This document shows positions 10,549 through 21,769 of a stretch of DNA of 64,000 nucleotides, in pieces; the first letter of the stretch is position 1; every line of letters starts with the position of its first letter. The position numbers and the translations under genes were made by a program. This DNA comes from Porphyra umbilicalis (lineage: Eukaryota > Rhodophyta > Bangiophyceae > Bangiales > Bangiaceae): positions 1 through 64,000 of the forward strand of contig KV919021.1 in NCBI GenBank assembly GCA_002049455.2. The letters are read 5' to 3'. The notes under the pieces are model-generated. The model was not told the origin of the DNA and did no database searches. It saw nothing but the letters and a program-made list of their open reading frames with translations.

Positions 10549-11556
10549 CTGGCCATCCTGCTCAGATTAGGCACGAAGGATAGCAATATGGCACAGGATG
10601 TGGCAAAATGACCTCCCGATAGAGATGCCCTTGGCCATCTGATGGCAAAATGGCACACCGATAGACTTGATCTATGTGGGCGGAGCACGCGGGCGACGTC
10701 GCTCAGTGGCGGCACACCCCATGGCGTTGAAATGCAGCACGGCTATACTCCGTGAATGAGATGTAACGTAGTGCGCTGTTTCAGTGGTTCTTGTTAGGTG
10801 TCACACGAATGCACTGTTTTGCAACAATAGAAGCCACACGACGATGCTTGCCAGCTGTGTTCCCGGGGTGCAATGGCCACCGGTTGACACGACAGTGTGC
10901 CACAGGTGCCGACGGCGGGAGGGACCCTGTCACTGTCAAGCTAGAGGAACACGAGATACCCACTATGTACCGTACCAAAACTCCTTGCCACGCGCCACGG
11001 GGACCCGCCATGAGCTGCACCGCGCCAGCTGCGCCCGGGATCGGGTGCAACAGCCTTGCGAGGATGTCGCAAAGTGTTCCCAGAGTGTTCCGCGCGGTCG
11101 CCCCCCTGTTTGGTGCGACCCCACCGCTCGCCCGGGGCCATCCAAGGTCAACGCGCCAAACAAACGAGCGAATGTCTTTTCGCCAGTGTGCTGGTCCTTC
11201 TCCATTGGTGCACGTTAGCGTCTGTGGTGTCATCGGCGCGCCACGTCCGCCCAACAATCACCGTGGTGGCGTCCGCCGTGCGCCCGTCTTGACGGGGCCA
11301 GCGGCCACTCAGCCGGCGACCGACCCATGATAGAACCGTGAAGGCAACCCACAACGCCTCACCCAGGATTCTGGGTCGCTGCAAACCGCCCCCAACCCCA
11401 CATTTCATGCAGCGCGCGTCTCCTCCACCCCGCGCAAATGCACGCCCACCCCCCGGACGGCTCAAAACGGCTGCAGCGCACCACCGCCCCCGTCCACGCG
11501 GCCGTCAAAGCCGAGCACCCCCGCCGAGGCATCGCCGGGGTGGCGTGCCCCTTTTT

Positions 11557-12755
11557 TCAGAGGTGGGCCCGGGCCACCGCCACCCCCTCCCCCGCCCCCG
11601 TCCCCCCCCCGTGTCCTCGTGGTGGCAGCGTTGCTTGCACCGCAAGCAGCTGTCGCCTGGTCGACTGCAGCTGCGCCAGCTGTCCCCGAAGCTCCTCGTT
11701 GGTGTCCTTGGCGGTTGTGTAGGAGGAGGCAAGCTCCGCGGCCTGCGCCTTTTTCTTAATCCGCGACCGCCCGGCGCTTGCCCGGTTGCGCGCCGCTCGG
11801 CGGCGGCGCACTTCGGCTGGCGGCAGATTCTTGGCGTCCTCCTCATCACCGTCGGCCGTGCCGGCAGACGCCGGGGGGGGGGGGGGGGGGCTATCGATGA
11901 GGGTGGTGGCAACGTACCGTCCGACGCGCCCGCGTCACGCGGGTCCCCAGCACCTCCCCCATTCTCGGTCGGCGGCTCGGAGATTGGGTCACGCACCGCC
12001 ACCCGCCCATAGTCCCGCTCATGCAGGCCGCGTAGGCGGGGCAGCTCCGTCACAGCATCGTGGCGACCGCCCCCGTCCCAGCCACCCGGGTGCCCTCCCC
12101 GCCCGTACAAGCCGGCCGCCCCGTCAGCGCCGCCGCCGAACAGCAGCGGCTCCGAGTCCAAGCTGCCAGCCCCACCTGTCGGCGCGTTGAAAGCGCGGCT
12201 TGCGGCCGCCCGTTCGCCCAGTCGGCGGACCTCCGCGGTGGCTTCCGCCCACCCTGAGCCGGTGCTGCCCCCGCTTCCGGGCTCGGTGTCGCCGACGGTG
12301 ACATCCCCCTTGACGCCCGATGCCGATGGGGGTGGAATGGGCGGCCTCGTGGACGAACCACGGCCGCCCCCCGCTGGCGGACCCGGAGGCGGCCACTGGT
12401 AGGGCTCGTACGAGTGGGTGTACCCGGGGGCGGGAAACGCCGACAAAAGCCCAGTGCCAGAGGCGCCCTTGGAAGTCCGTGGTGCTGCGGGGGGGTGAGG
12501 CGCTGCAGGTGGTTGGGGGAGGGAGTGGGAGGCCGCAAGTCCAAATGGATCATCCCCGCTGCGCGCCGGAGCCGTGTACCACAGGGGTGCAACGTCACCA
12601 CGGCCAGAGCCTTGCTCCATGGCGACAGGGAGGTCGGCGACCGCGACGACTGGGGCGGTAGGGGTGGCAGAGCTAGTAAGAGTGGCAGTGATGGGGGGGA
12701 ATATGGCAGTGGTAGGGGTGGCGACGGTGGAGGCAGTGGTGGTTGTGGTCGCCAT
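11557..12755 (-). CDS. bZIP transcription factor
   Basis: Nuclear DNA-binding regulator, judged from its C-terminal bZIP domain. The basic region reads VRRRRAARNRASAGRSRIKK and contains the hallmark N-x7-R (NRASAGRSR). It is followed by a short leucine-zipper heptad stretch with LASSYT, ELRGQLAQLQ and RRQLL. The N-terminal 290 or so residues are Pro/Gly/Ser-rich and probably disordered. The chosen start is the ATG at 12755 (MATTTTTAST). The N-terminal and bZIP frames differ; the change falls in the long G/C run near 11871-11890 and is repaired by one extra base, joining IAPPPP to ASAGTADGDEEDAKNLPPAEV and the basic region. Target genes are unknown. The bZIP call is strong; the exact start is not. 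Confidence 0.8.
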
Positions 12756-12783
12756 GGTGGAGGTGGTGGAGGTCGCGATGGTG

Positions 12784-12812
12784 ATGGTGGTGGTGGTGGT
12801 GGTGGTGGTGGT
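12784..12812. repeat. (TGG)n microsatellite
   Basis: About ten uninterrupted TGG triplets just upstream (5') of the bZIP start codon, so in its probable promoter or leader. A looser GGT/GGA-rich stretch extends to either side. Confidence 0.9.
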
Positions 12813-14546
12813 GGTACTCGTCTGCGAGAGTCGTTACAAATGTCGGTGCCGCACGCCGATCACTGGCATCGGCGTGGCTAGGTTATTATTGGCGACCGAC
12901 GTCGAGCATGAGGATGGACGTGGGAGAGGGGAAGATGGCAGCCGTCACCGCGTTGTGGGGAGGAGCGCTTTGGCGCTTGCCGGCCAGACGACGCCCCGGT
13001 GCCAAGTGTGGGAGGCGCCTGCCCTCGGCCGAGGCGGCCGCCGCCTTGGCGATGTGGCTGTCGCCCGAAGTGGCAGGCGCAGGCGCGCTGCGGACGAGTC
13101 GTCGCCGCTAGCCTGGCCGCCGCCGCGGGCGTGGCGGACGCCCAGCTGCTGACGAGCCGTCGTGGTTGCCGCGCGGGGCCTCTGCCCCGCAAAGGCGGGA
13201 ACCGCGCGCGCTTGCCAGGCCGCCCACCGGCCCACCCGCCTCGCTGTCGCGCGGCGCGTGGTCGGTGGCCGCGTCGGCGCAAGCGAACGCCCGCACCGCG
13301 TGCCAGGCCGCGCCTCCCTCGCCCCCGTCACCTGCCAGGCGGCACACTGCCCCGCCGCGGGGACGCCGTCAACCCAGAGGCGTGGCCGGGCGGGTGGCCA
13401 CCCCCATTCTTCCTCGCGGGCCGGCTGGCGGGTGGCCGCTGGCAGCCGCACCCATCACACCCAAACCCGTGCGGCGCGGCAAAATTGCGCAGCGTGCGCC
13501 GGAGGGGGTGGTGGTGGTGGTGGTGGTGGTGGTGGTAGTGGTGGCCACTCGGCCGGTTGGTCGGTGCCCACGGACCGACCCCCCCCCTCCCGCCGTGCTT
13601 GGCCCTCCCACCGACTCCCCAGACCCCCAATGCGCGCAGGTTTTTAGGTCGGACGCGTGGACGCGGCGGCCGCCGACTGCCGCGTCGTGGTGGCTTGCCG
13701 GCCCCCCCTTCCCCCTGCCACGCCGGCTTCCGACCACGTCCAAAGCACGCAGGCGCCGCCGCGACACACGCGAGGCGGCTGCCCCAAGCCACTCGCGGAG
13801 CGACACTTCACGCGAGGGAGACTGGCGGGTCGAGACACTGGTTGCTGCAATGCGTTGAATCCTACCCGGACAAGTTCTATTGTCGTCGTGGCGACTCGAC
13901 TCGGGTGACAGCAGGACGGCTGCCAAATTGCGAGAGTCCACCACCAATAGGATTGCGTGATATCTCGCGATGGTTCCGAATCACGGACTAAGACGGCTTC
14001 GACGGCGACCTCGAGAGTTGGATGCCGCGCATGACGCGGCGGGATCCTGGCTCGTTAGAATCCGACACGGAGGCGCATCGCGCAGCCAGACAAGGTCACT
14101 GTGTGCATCTGTGCAGCACACCCCCCCTTGCTTATGAACCAGAGGGGTCCGCTGTGTGGCTCGCGAGGCTCTACCCGATAGCCCTGGGATCGTGAAGGAG
14201 ACCCTTGCTGATCAACAAAATTGCTTGACGCCCACTGTTCCCTGCAAGGTGCTGCTGAGTCTCTGGTCGTGGACCAATCGTTTCTACTGCAGACGACATC
14301 TCCCACTCTTGTCGGACGAATGTCGAGCCCGTGCAAAAAGTTTTCTAAAACTTCGGAAGAGTAATCGTCCCGAGCAAGCACATCAACTACGCTGCCACTG
14401 CTACCATGCATGCCATGGGCAACACACAGCGGCTGTGCGTGCCTGCGGAGACCTGGTCTCGTACTAGATAGACGCAGACAGTGACTCACCTTTCCCCGTC
14501 CATGGCGGCCATGACCGCGCCACCGACACGCAACTACTGCCGCCGC
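12813..14546. other. Intergenic DNA, GC-rich, no gene recognised
   Basis: Lies between the bZIP start and the allantoinase stop. GC-rich DNA with frames open on both strands but no domain. The motif coding for CQAA on the plus strand recurs several times between 13200 and 13350. Contains the microsatellite at 13507-13541. Confidence 0.5.
13507..13541. repeat. (TGG)n microsatellite
   Basis: About ten TGG triplets with one TAG interruption, in intergenic DNA. Confidence 0.9.
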
Positions 14547-16702
14547 TCACCACCAGTCAGCAGCAGCCAGCCGCGCGAGCCCCCCGACAGGCATCCGTCG
14601 TAGTAGGCGTCCTGCGCCTTGCACCATCGGCAGCGCCACGTCGGCTGCAGTGCCGTCCCCTTCCCCCTCCGCTGGCGCCCGAAAGACGAGCGTGCCACGC
14701 ACAAAAGTGGCGGCGACGCGCCCCCGTGGCCGCCCGTCAGCATGGTAGGGTGAAGCCAGGTGGCGGTGGCGACACGCCCCCGTCCCGAGGTCTGCGGGCA
14801 CGTCTGGGTCCCATACGACAACGTCTGCGTCCGCGCCGGCGGTGATGCGGCCTTTGCCCGGGGCCAACCCAAACGCGTCCGCAGCGGCGCCCGACAGCCA
14901 GTGCGAGAGTGTCGGCAGGTCGACGCCCCCTGCCGCGACGGCCGCCCCCCAGGTGCCATGCAGGCGGTATTGTAGGCCCGCAATACCGCCCCACGCGCCG
15001 CGAACGTCGCCAGTCGCCAACCGCCGCGCCGCATCGTCGGCAGGCGAGTGGTCGCTGCCGACCATTGCCAATCCGCCAGTGCCAGCCGCGGGCAGGAGTG
15101 CCTGCCAGAGCGCCGCCCGGTTGCCCGCATCCCGGATCGGCGGCGCGCACTTCCACAGCGGCCGCGACGCGGTGGCCGCCGCGCCGTTGGCGGCGGTGGC
15201 GGCATCGACCTCTTCCGCCGCCCACAGCAGGTAGTGTGGGCACGTTTCGGACGTGATGCGGGGCGCCACCCCCGCCCAGTGGCCGCCGACTGCCGCGACG
15301 GCCGACAGGGCGGCGGCGGCGGCGGCAGCCTCGGCAACGACCGCCGCTGCTTCTGCCGACGCCACATGGGCGACGTGCACCGCGGGCACGCCGGCGGCGG
15401 CGGCAGCGGTCACGACTGCCCGCACCGCGTCAACCTCCCAGCTGTGTGGGCGAGATGCCGCCCAATCGACCAGCGACGTGCCGTCGCCCGGGTAGTCTTG
15501 GCCAATGGAGCCCTCCCCCCCCTCTGCTCCGGATGGCGACACGTTTGGCGGCAGTTCGGCGTGCAGGATGTACGGTACGCTCCGGTTGCCGAGCGCCGTC
15601 AGCCCGTCCATTACCGCCCGCATCTGTGGGAGGGACACATGCGGGAAGTTTGGTGACTGCGAGTCGACGAGGAAGGATTTGAGGGCAAAGACCCCGCCCG
15701 CGACGACCAGCGACACGACGTCGGCCGGCGTCTGGCCGCCGCCGTCGCCGACGGCACCGCCGATGAAGCCAACGTCAACAGTCGGCGGGTCTGCGGCAAA
15801 GGCCTCGACTTTGGCCCGCAGCGTGGGCAGGGAGATGGTGGATGGTACGCTGTTGAGCGGCATATCCAGGAGGGTGGTCGTGCCGCCGGCAGCGGCGGCC
15901 GCCGTGCCGCTACCGACGCCTTCGCTATCGGCACCGGGCACGTTGAGGTGCACGTGGGGGTCGATGAGGCCAGGCATAATGACCAAGTTGCCATACTGGG
16001 GGGGGGGAAGGCGGTCCAGAGTACACGCGAGTGGCAACGCGCAGGGGATGCAAAAAAGCGTCTCAAGAAGATGCATTCAATTCATAGCGCAATGCAGTGA
16101 TCAACGAGAGCGTCAGTCTTTCCCCTCAATGCGGTATTCTCGAGGTCGCGCGGTCGTCCCCCTCATGTAAAATGCATCGCCTCTGCCCTCGCAGCGCAGC
16201 TGGAGCCAGCATTTCCAGCCAAGACGCGATACTGCCTCGTCTCTCAACGCTTGCCCAAGAAGTACCACCTGCTACTATCCGCCCCCTCCGCGCCGAGACG
16301 TACATCGACCACGGGGATGCCCTCCCAGGCTGCGGGTACGCCTTCCCCAGACACGACCTCGGCAAACACACCCCCAGCCAGACGCAGAGCCGCAGGCCCG
16401 ACACTTCCCCCGACCACCACCCGTCGAGAGGTCAACACCAGTTCAGCAGGTCTCCGCCCCGCATCGGAGGCGCGTCGGCCGCCCCCCAGGGACCCCCTCC
16501 AGCCAGGCGCCGAGCCAGATGCTCCGCCGAGCCAAACGGCGGCGGCGGCGGCCGCCGCCGCTGCCGCGACCGCGCCGAGCAGCCACCGCGACAGGAAGCT
16601 GGCCGCCGGCCGGCCACTCGGGGGAGGTGGGTCTGCCAGGGGAGGAGGGGTACTTGATGACATGGGAGCAAAGTGAGGGGTCGGGGAGGAGAGTGGCCGC
16701 AA
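14547..16702 (-). CDS. ALN: Allantoinase (two exons)
   Basis: Hydrolyses allantoin to allantoate in purine catabolism. Exon 1 is 16304-16702 and exon 2 is 14547-15995, giving about 615 residues. The intron starts GTACGT and ends with a pyrimidine run plus CAG; splicing joins IPVVD to YGNLVIMPGLIDPHVH, as in plant allantoinases. Metal-site residues are all present: HVH (about 147/149), the carbamylated Lys in FALKSFL, His in ILHAE and HVAH, and Asp in VGSDHSP. GGTTTLLDMP and ETCPHYL are further family marks. Residues about 33-57 form a hydrophobic Ala-rich segment after FLSRW, an N-terminal anchor or signal consistent with the ER location of plant allantoinase. The start is the ATG at 16702; a second ATG at 16663 is possible. 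Dihydropyrimidinase is the main alternative but fits less well. Confidence 0.92.
15996..16303 (-). other. Intron of the allantoinase gene (308 bp)
   Basis: On the minus strand it begins GTACGT right after the GAT codon of VVD and ends in a C-run plus CAG before TATGGCAAC. It is phase 0. The splice restores the Asp-Tyr-Gly sequence expected in the family. Confidence 0.88.
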
Positions 16703-17860
16703 GCCCGGGCATTGGGGATAGAAGGAGGGCGGTGTGGGGGTGCTGCAGGCCGGGTCGACCAGCTGCAGGAGGCACCGGCACCGCCCAAGCTCGTGCTCAA
16801 CACGTACTGTACTTGATTCAGTTGACCGAGCTGAAATTAGCTGTTTACAGATCTGTGTCGGCCTGAGAGCTGCAAACTATAACGGAAACGTTTCGCGCCT
16901 CCCGAGCGGGACTGACGGCGCGTCCGCGTCGACGCTTCACTGCCTGCTTGGCGGTTCGAGTACCTCGTCACGTGTGTCCCCCGATTGCTCCTTCCCGCCA
17001 CCACCACCACAGCGCGTTGATGAAATCTCGTGTCAGGTTCCAAGGTATCTGCAACAAGGCCGAACCGTATTGCTGCTCGACCCCTTTGCGTTCAGAGAGA
17101 GATCGAAAATGAGTACATAACTCCTCTTTGCCCAATCTTTAAGGAGAAGTTCACATCCTTCGAGACATATGTTGCGAGACTCGCCGCAATGATCCCTCGG
17201 AGGTCTCGGGGAAGAAGTGGAGCAAGACCCTGACGGAGGAAAGGATGTGACACCGGCCAGCATTGAGGATACATGCCAAAGATGCATTGAAAGACACGGT
17301 CGCTTTATTGTTGCTCGGCGCGGGCACGGGTGGCAGAGCAGACACGAAATCGATAAGAAAGCCACGGTGTGCTACAGAGTCACGCAGACATGTAGCTAAC
17401 TGCACACAGCCGCAAACTCTGACAGAGCTACAGGCCACCGGACAACAGCAAGCTCACCATGTCAGCGACTCGCGGACACCACGCATGCATGTGCGTATGA
17501 CACAAGTTACTCGACTTCGATGTCAGCAACACCCATTGGTTTGCAAAGAAACAGAAGCCAAGAAAGAGGAAGCCATCGCACATATGCATGGTAAGGATAC
17601 ATGGGGGACGGGCGAGCGAACACGAAAAAGAAGTACGTGGTCAGTTCATCCAACCCATCCACCACCCACCCACCGCGCGCGTCACACTATCCACACTGCG
17701 CCAGTGTGGATCCCCACCCAATCGCCACCACCACTAGTCCAGCGACTGCAAACGTCGTCCGGCCCGTCGTAGAGTGACTCCCCCCCGCCCCCGTGCGAGC
17801 TGGAGAGAATGCGTGGGATGGAGGGGATGCAGATAAGAATACGACAGGAACGAGGGCGGT

Positions 17861-18003
17861 CGGCAGGAGGGTGGGCGGGGCGATCGAACAGAGGGTGGCC
17901 GGGGCTTCCGGCCAGGAGGGTGGGTGGGGCGGTCGACCAGAGGGTGGGCGGGGCGGTCCGCCAGGAGGGTGGGCCGAGCGGTCGGCCAGGAGAGCGAGCG
18001 GGG
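17861..18003. repeat. Minisatellite, about six 24-bp units
   Basis: Imperfect units of the form CGGCCAGGAGGGTGGGCGGGGCGG, with AACAGAGGG and GACCAGAGGG variants. Confidence 0.8.
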
Positions 18004-19139
18004 ATGTTGGCAGCACTTGTGCACTTGGGCGGCAGCCAGGAGCGGGGCTGGGGGCAGCATGGCAGTCACCTGCACACATGCCGAGGGCGCGCATTGGCGC
18101 CGCCCAGCACTTCGAATTATTATTAATCGCCCCGCTATCCCCAAGCACAAGGCTTGACGTTTTCCAGCCCGCTGGTTGGCTGCCCGGTTGACCGGGGGCG
18201 CATCCTGGGTCCCCATTGGTAGCAGACTATCATGCCAACAGGTACTGAACAAAGTCTGGCTGACACAAGCTACGACGGTGAGGCGTCCGAGCAGAGGTCT
18301 CCATGTGCCCGCAAGAATGCATACTGTGTACGCCAAGTCTGCCTTGAACTGGGTGTGAAGGGTGCCGTTTGATCGCGCAAGGAGGACCTGCCCCATGACC
18401 CTGCCAGAGCTCTGCACGGCAATGCCAGCAGCCGTCCCACTCTAGCGACACCGTTTGCGCCCCCATCCTCCCCGACCCCCTCGGCATGTATGTGCAGCCC
18501 CCCTCGCCCCCCCCCCCCTGCCAGCAGGAGAAAGGAGTGGGAGAGGACAGGAAAGGAGGCAAGCACAAGTGTCCGTGGTTGGGCGGTGCCCGCAGCTATT
18601 GGGAGTAGACGAGTACGCACATGGGTAGGGGTGACCAGGTGGGTGGGGTAAGAAGGTCTCTGGGGGTGTCAGAAAGCCTTCTCAGACAGAGCCTTTTAGA
18701 GATCGACACAGCGACATTTGCGAGGATGGTGTCACGAGGTTTGCTGCATGGAAAAACATTTCTCTCACGACCTCTCACGGTTCGCATATATTTTAAGTTC
18801 TCCGTGACCCAATTTGACAACGTGCTGTGACGCCACCTGACCCCTCGCACCCCGCTCGATAGCCGAACTCTGGTGCCGGTCAGGTGCACGCGTGCCGTCG
18901 ATGCGTGAAACGGGCGGGCCGACGAGAGTCTCGATGGGCCTCCCGCGACTGCTCGCTTCTGTGCTGCACCCCCCCCCCCTGATGGCGTCTGGAGGCGCGC
19001 CTGCCGGTGGGCGTTGGCGGGAGTTTTTCCGGGCGCATATCTCCTTACGACCAAGCACGGTCGGCCGCGCCAGCGCGGTACGACGGACCGACTCGTACTC
19101 GTCGTTGCCCAAACGGCCGCTGCTCCCGCGACCACCGCG

Positions 19140-19217
19140 GCCGGCGCTCGCCACGGCTTCCTGCGGCCGGCACTCGTCATGGTTTCCCGCGGAGGGCGCT
19201 TGCCATGGTTTCCCGCG
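19140..19217. repeat. Minisatellite, three 26-bp units
   Basis: Units begin at 19140, 19166 and 19192. The last two share CATGGTTTCCCGCG; the first is more diverged. The repeat lies about 130 bp upstream of the next plus-strand gene. Confidence 0.8.
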
Positions 19218-19350
19218 AATGCTACTCGCGACGACGCAGACGTTGCCCGTGCCACTCCCGTTACGCCGCCCCCCGCCGGCGTGTGCGGATCGGTGCGGCG
19301 GCGGCGCGGGTGTCCATCCACCGTCTCTGGAGGCGCCCCGTCACGCGTGA

Positions 19351-21450
19351 ATGCCGATCGATGCGCCAACACCTCTGTCGCCGGCCGCAGTGCATTGCAG
19401 CCCCGCCGCCGAGATGCTCGCCGTCTGCCCTCACCACCTGACCTCGACGACGATGAGGATGCCCTCCCCCCGGCCGCCGGCCGCCATGGTCCCGCCGCCC
19501 AAGCTGCTCGACGGGCCCTCCACCCCCAAAGACGGTGCGTCGACCCACCTGTCGGCGTCGGTCGTTAGCCACGGCGTCGCACACGACGTGGATGCGCGTG
19601 CAGACGATGCAGCGGCGCCGGCAGCCGCGGTGGCCATCCGCGGCGGCAACGACGGGGCCTTGGCGATAGCGTCGGTCGCGGCGCGCCGAGCAGACAGCGC
19701 CAAACCCTTCGCCACCCCCGAGTGGGTGTTCGTAGAGGCGGTTGGCGGTGGCGGCTTGGCAGAGGCGGCGGCAGTGACGGCGGCTGCGTCGACCGTACCG
19801 GAAGGGCAAGCGCACCAACCGTCGGCCGAGGCCATTGAGAGAGAGGCCCGCGGGGTGGACAAGGTCGGGCGGAGCGTGTTGGACGTCGGGGAAGGCCACC
19901 ACTTTATCGAGCCGCCGGCACCCGACGACGGGGCGGCCGAGACGGGCGACGGGGACACCCCCGTCCGCCCCACATTGCCCCACCTGACGCTCGTCCGCAC
20001 GACGGCGGTGGTTGTCATGTGCATTGCCGCCGCCGTCGAGTGTCTCTCCCCGCGCGCCCGCGCGGCGGTGGCCACACACGCGCAGCTCGACCTCGTCAAG
20101 GTGATGGCCGGCGCCGACCGGCTGGCGCTGGGCCTGTCCGACGTGCCGCTGTGCGCGCCGGGCGTCGCTGCCGACGTGGGCGGCGGCGAGGCGGCGGCTG
20201 ACTGGCTCCTCAACCTGGAGGCCACGTGGTCGGCCGCCCTCGAGGCGGCCGTCGCCGCCACCGGGGCGGTCAGCGACAGCAGTAGTCGCCCCCCCCCGCG
20301 CGCCCGCCCTCGACGCAGGAGCTGGTGGCGCTCGCGCCCGGCATCCCCCGCGTGGTCCTCGTCCACGCGGCGGCGGCGGCGCTCGAGCGCGACGCCACCA
20401 CCCCCACCCCCCCCTCCACCGACGGCGTCCCCCCCCCGCCACCGACGGCGACGGTGCGTCGCGCGCGGCGGCGCAGGCCATTGCCGCCTGCGCCGCCACT
20501 GACGCGCTCATCGAGGCGGCGCTCGCGCGGCTGACGCCCCGCCAGCGGCGCCTCGGCGGCCGCCTCGTCACGCACGTGGCGGCGAGCGCGTGGGCGGCCG
20601 CCGCCAGCGCGGCGGCGGTGGCGGACCGATCGCTGCGCGGCTGGGCCGACGGCGGCTCGGCCGACGATGCGGCCGTTGGCGCGGCGCTGCAGCGGTTGGA
20701 GGGGGCCGCGTCGGCCGCGGGGCGCCGCGTGACGCGCATCTTCCAGGCGGGCATGCGGGGGGGGAGGGGGGGGGGGTTGCCGCGGCGGCTGTTGAGGGTA
20801 TGACGACGCCGGTGCGACGTGCGTCGCTGTCCGTGGCCGCCACGAGGCGGGGGGGTCGGCTGACGGGCGTCAAGCGGGCGGCGCCCGACGCAGACGCGCG
20901 GGCGTTTGGGGAACACGAGGGCGTCGACGGGGACGCTGCGTCGCTCGACGCCCTCTTCTCGCCGATCACGCCGTCGGCGTGGACGCCGCGGGGGGCCTGG
21001 TCGACCTCCTCATCGACGGCCGCGGCGGTCGACGGCCTCGACCGCCGCCTCACTGCGCCTGCGGCGCCGTCGGCACGCCGGCGGCGACGTGGGCGGGCGC
21101 CCCGCCTCGCCCTCACGGCGCGCTCGATGCGGGGGCCGCGCGGGGTCGGCGGCGCCACTACCTCCACCTCGAGCGAAGCCCCCGCCGGTGGCGAGCCAGA
21201 CCAAGAGTGGGATGAGGACATTCCGCTGCTTGCGCCGGCGGCGCTCTTCGAGGAGGCCCCGCCACCGCCGTGGGGGGACGAGGCGCCGCTGTCGGTGGGG
21301 TCAGCGGGCACGCCGGCGGCCGCCGACGGGCTCGCGTCGTTTTGCATGATGGACGACGTGATGGAGCTCGGCTCGGTCCCGTCGCTCCCTGTCGACGGTG
21401 CGTCCGCCGCGGGCGCGTGCGTCGGCGTCTGGGGCGGGGCTGTAGGATGA
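19351..21450 (+). CDS. Unrecognised Ala-rich protein, about 700 residues, frame broken at homopolymers
   Basis: Four coding segments in frames 1, 3, 2 and 1 follow each other without stops. The switches fall exactly in G/C runs at about 20287, 20431 and 20757-20777, and each is repaired by one extra base. The joined protein runs from PIDAPTPLSP through HLTLVRTTAVVVMCIAAAVE, AQLDLVKVMAGADRLALG, QELVALAPGIPRVVLVHAA, ATDALIEAALARLTPRQRR and GRRVTRIFQAGM to an acidic C-terminal region with QEWDEDIPLLAP and MMDDVMEL. The middle looks helical. The C-terminal third has a basic stretch then acidic blocks, as in nuclear proteins. I know no matching family. The first ATG at 19351 is used but several in-frame ATGs follow. 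Convergent with the BCS1-like gene. Confidence 0.55.
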
Positions 21451-21769
21451 GCTGCCGACGCGTTTTTTTTTCTTCCTGTGGGCAATCGTTTTTAATGTTT
21501 TCTCCTTTTTCTTTCGGCTTCTTGTGATTAAAAACAACAAACAACCATGCGGGTGCATGCAACCATGCACAACGACGTGCAAGCGCGCCAAGCGTACAAG
21601 CGAGGCCGACCCAGTACACAGGCAGGCAGCGGCGGCGGCGGCGGCGGCGGCGGGGCGGGGCGCCGCCCGCCCCCCGCTCCAAGCCCAAGCCCTTGGAGTG
21701 CGACAAGTGCCGACAGCTCTTTATAGAGCAGCTGTACAGACGCAGTAGTACAGTAGGACGTTTTAGGGG
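21451..21769. other. 3' intergenic between convergent genes
   Basis: About 320 bp shared by the 3' ends of two convergent genes. Contains an eight-T run, AT-rich DNA and a (GGC)n stretch near 21630-21660. No gene seen. Confidence 0.6.

Larger units (their letters stand above)
9289..11556. other. Intergenic DNA with dispersed repeats, no gene recognised
   Basis: No frame here matches a family I know. The stretch contains a 60-bp dispersed repeat present twice and a 22-bp perfect palindrome, listed separately. Confidence 0.5.
16703..19350. other. Intergenic DNA with minisatellites, no gene recognised
   Basis: Upstream (5') of both the allantoinase and the next plus-strand gene. AT-richer around 16800-17600. 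Frames are short or Arg-rich and none matches a family. Two minisatellites are listed separately. Confidence 0.5.

Noticed and set aside
14547..16702. Dihydropyrimidinase
   Set aside because: FALKSFL, GGTTTLLDMPLNS and the Asp-Tyr-Gly splice junction follow allantoinase.
19261..20916. 551-codon minus-strand frame
   Set aside because: Arg-rich shadow of the plus-strand gene; no domain.
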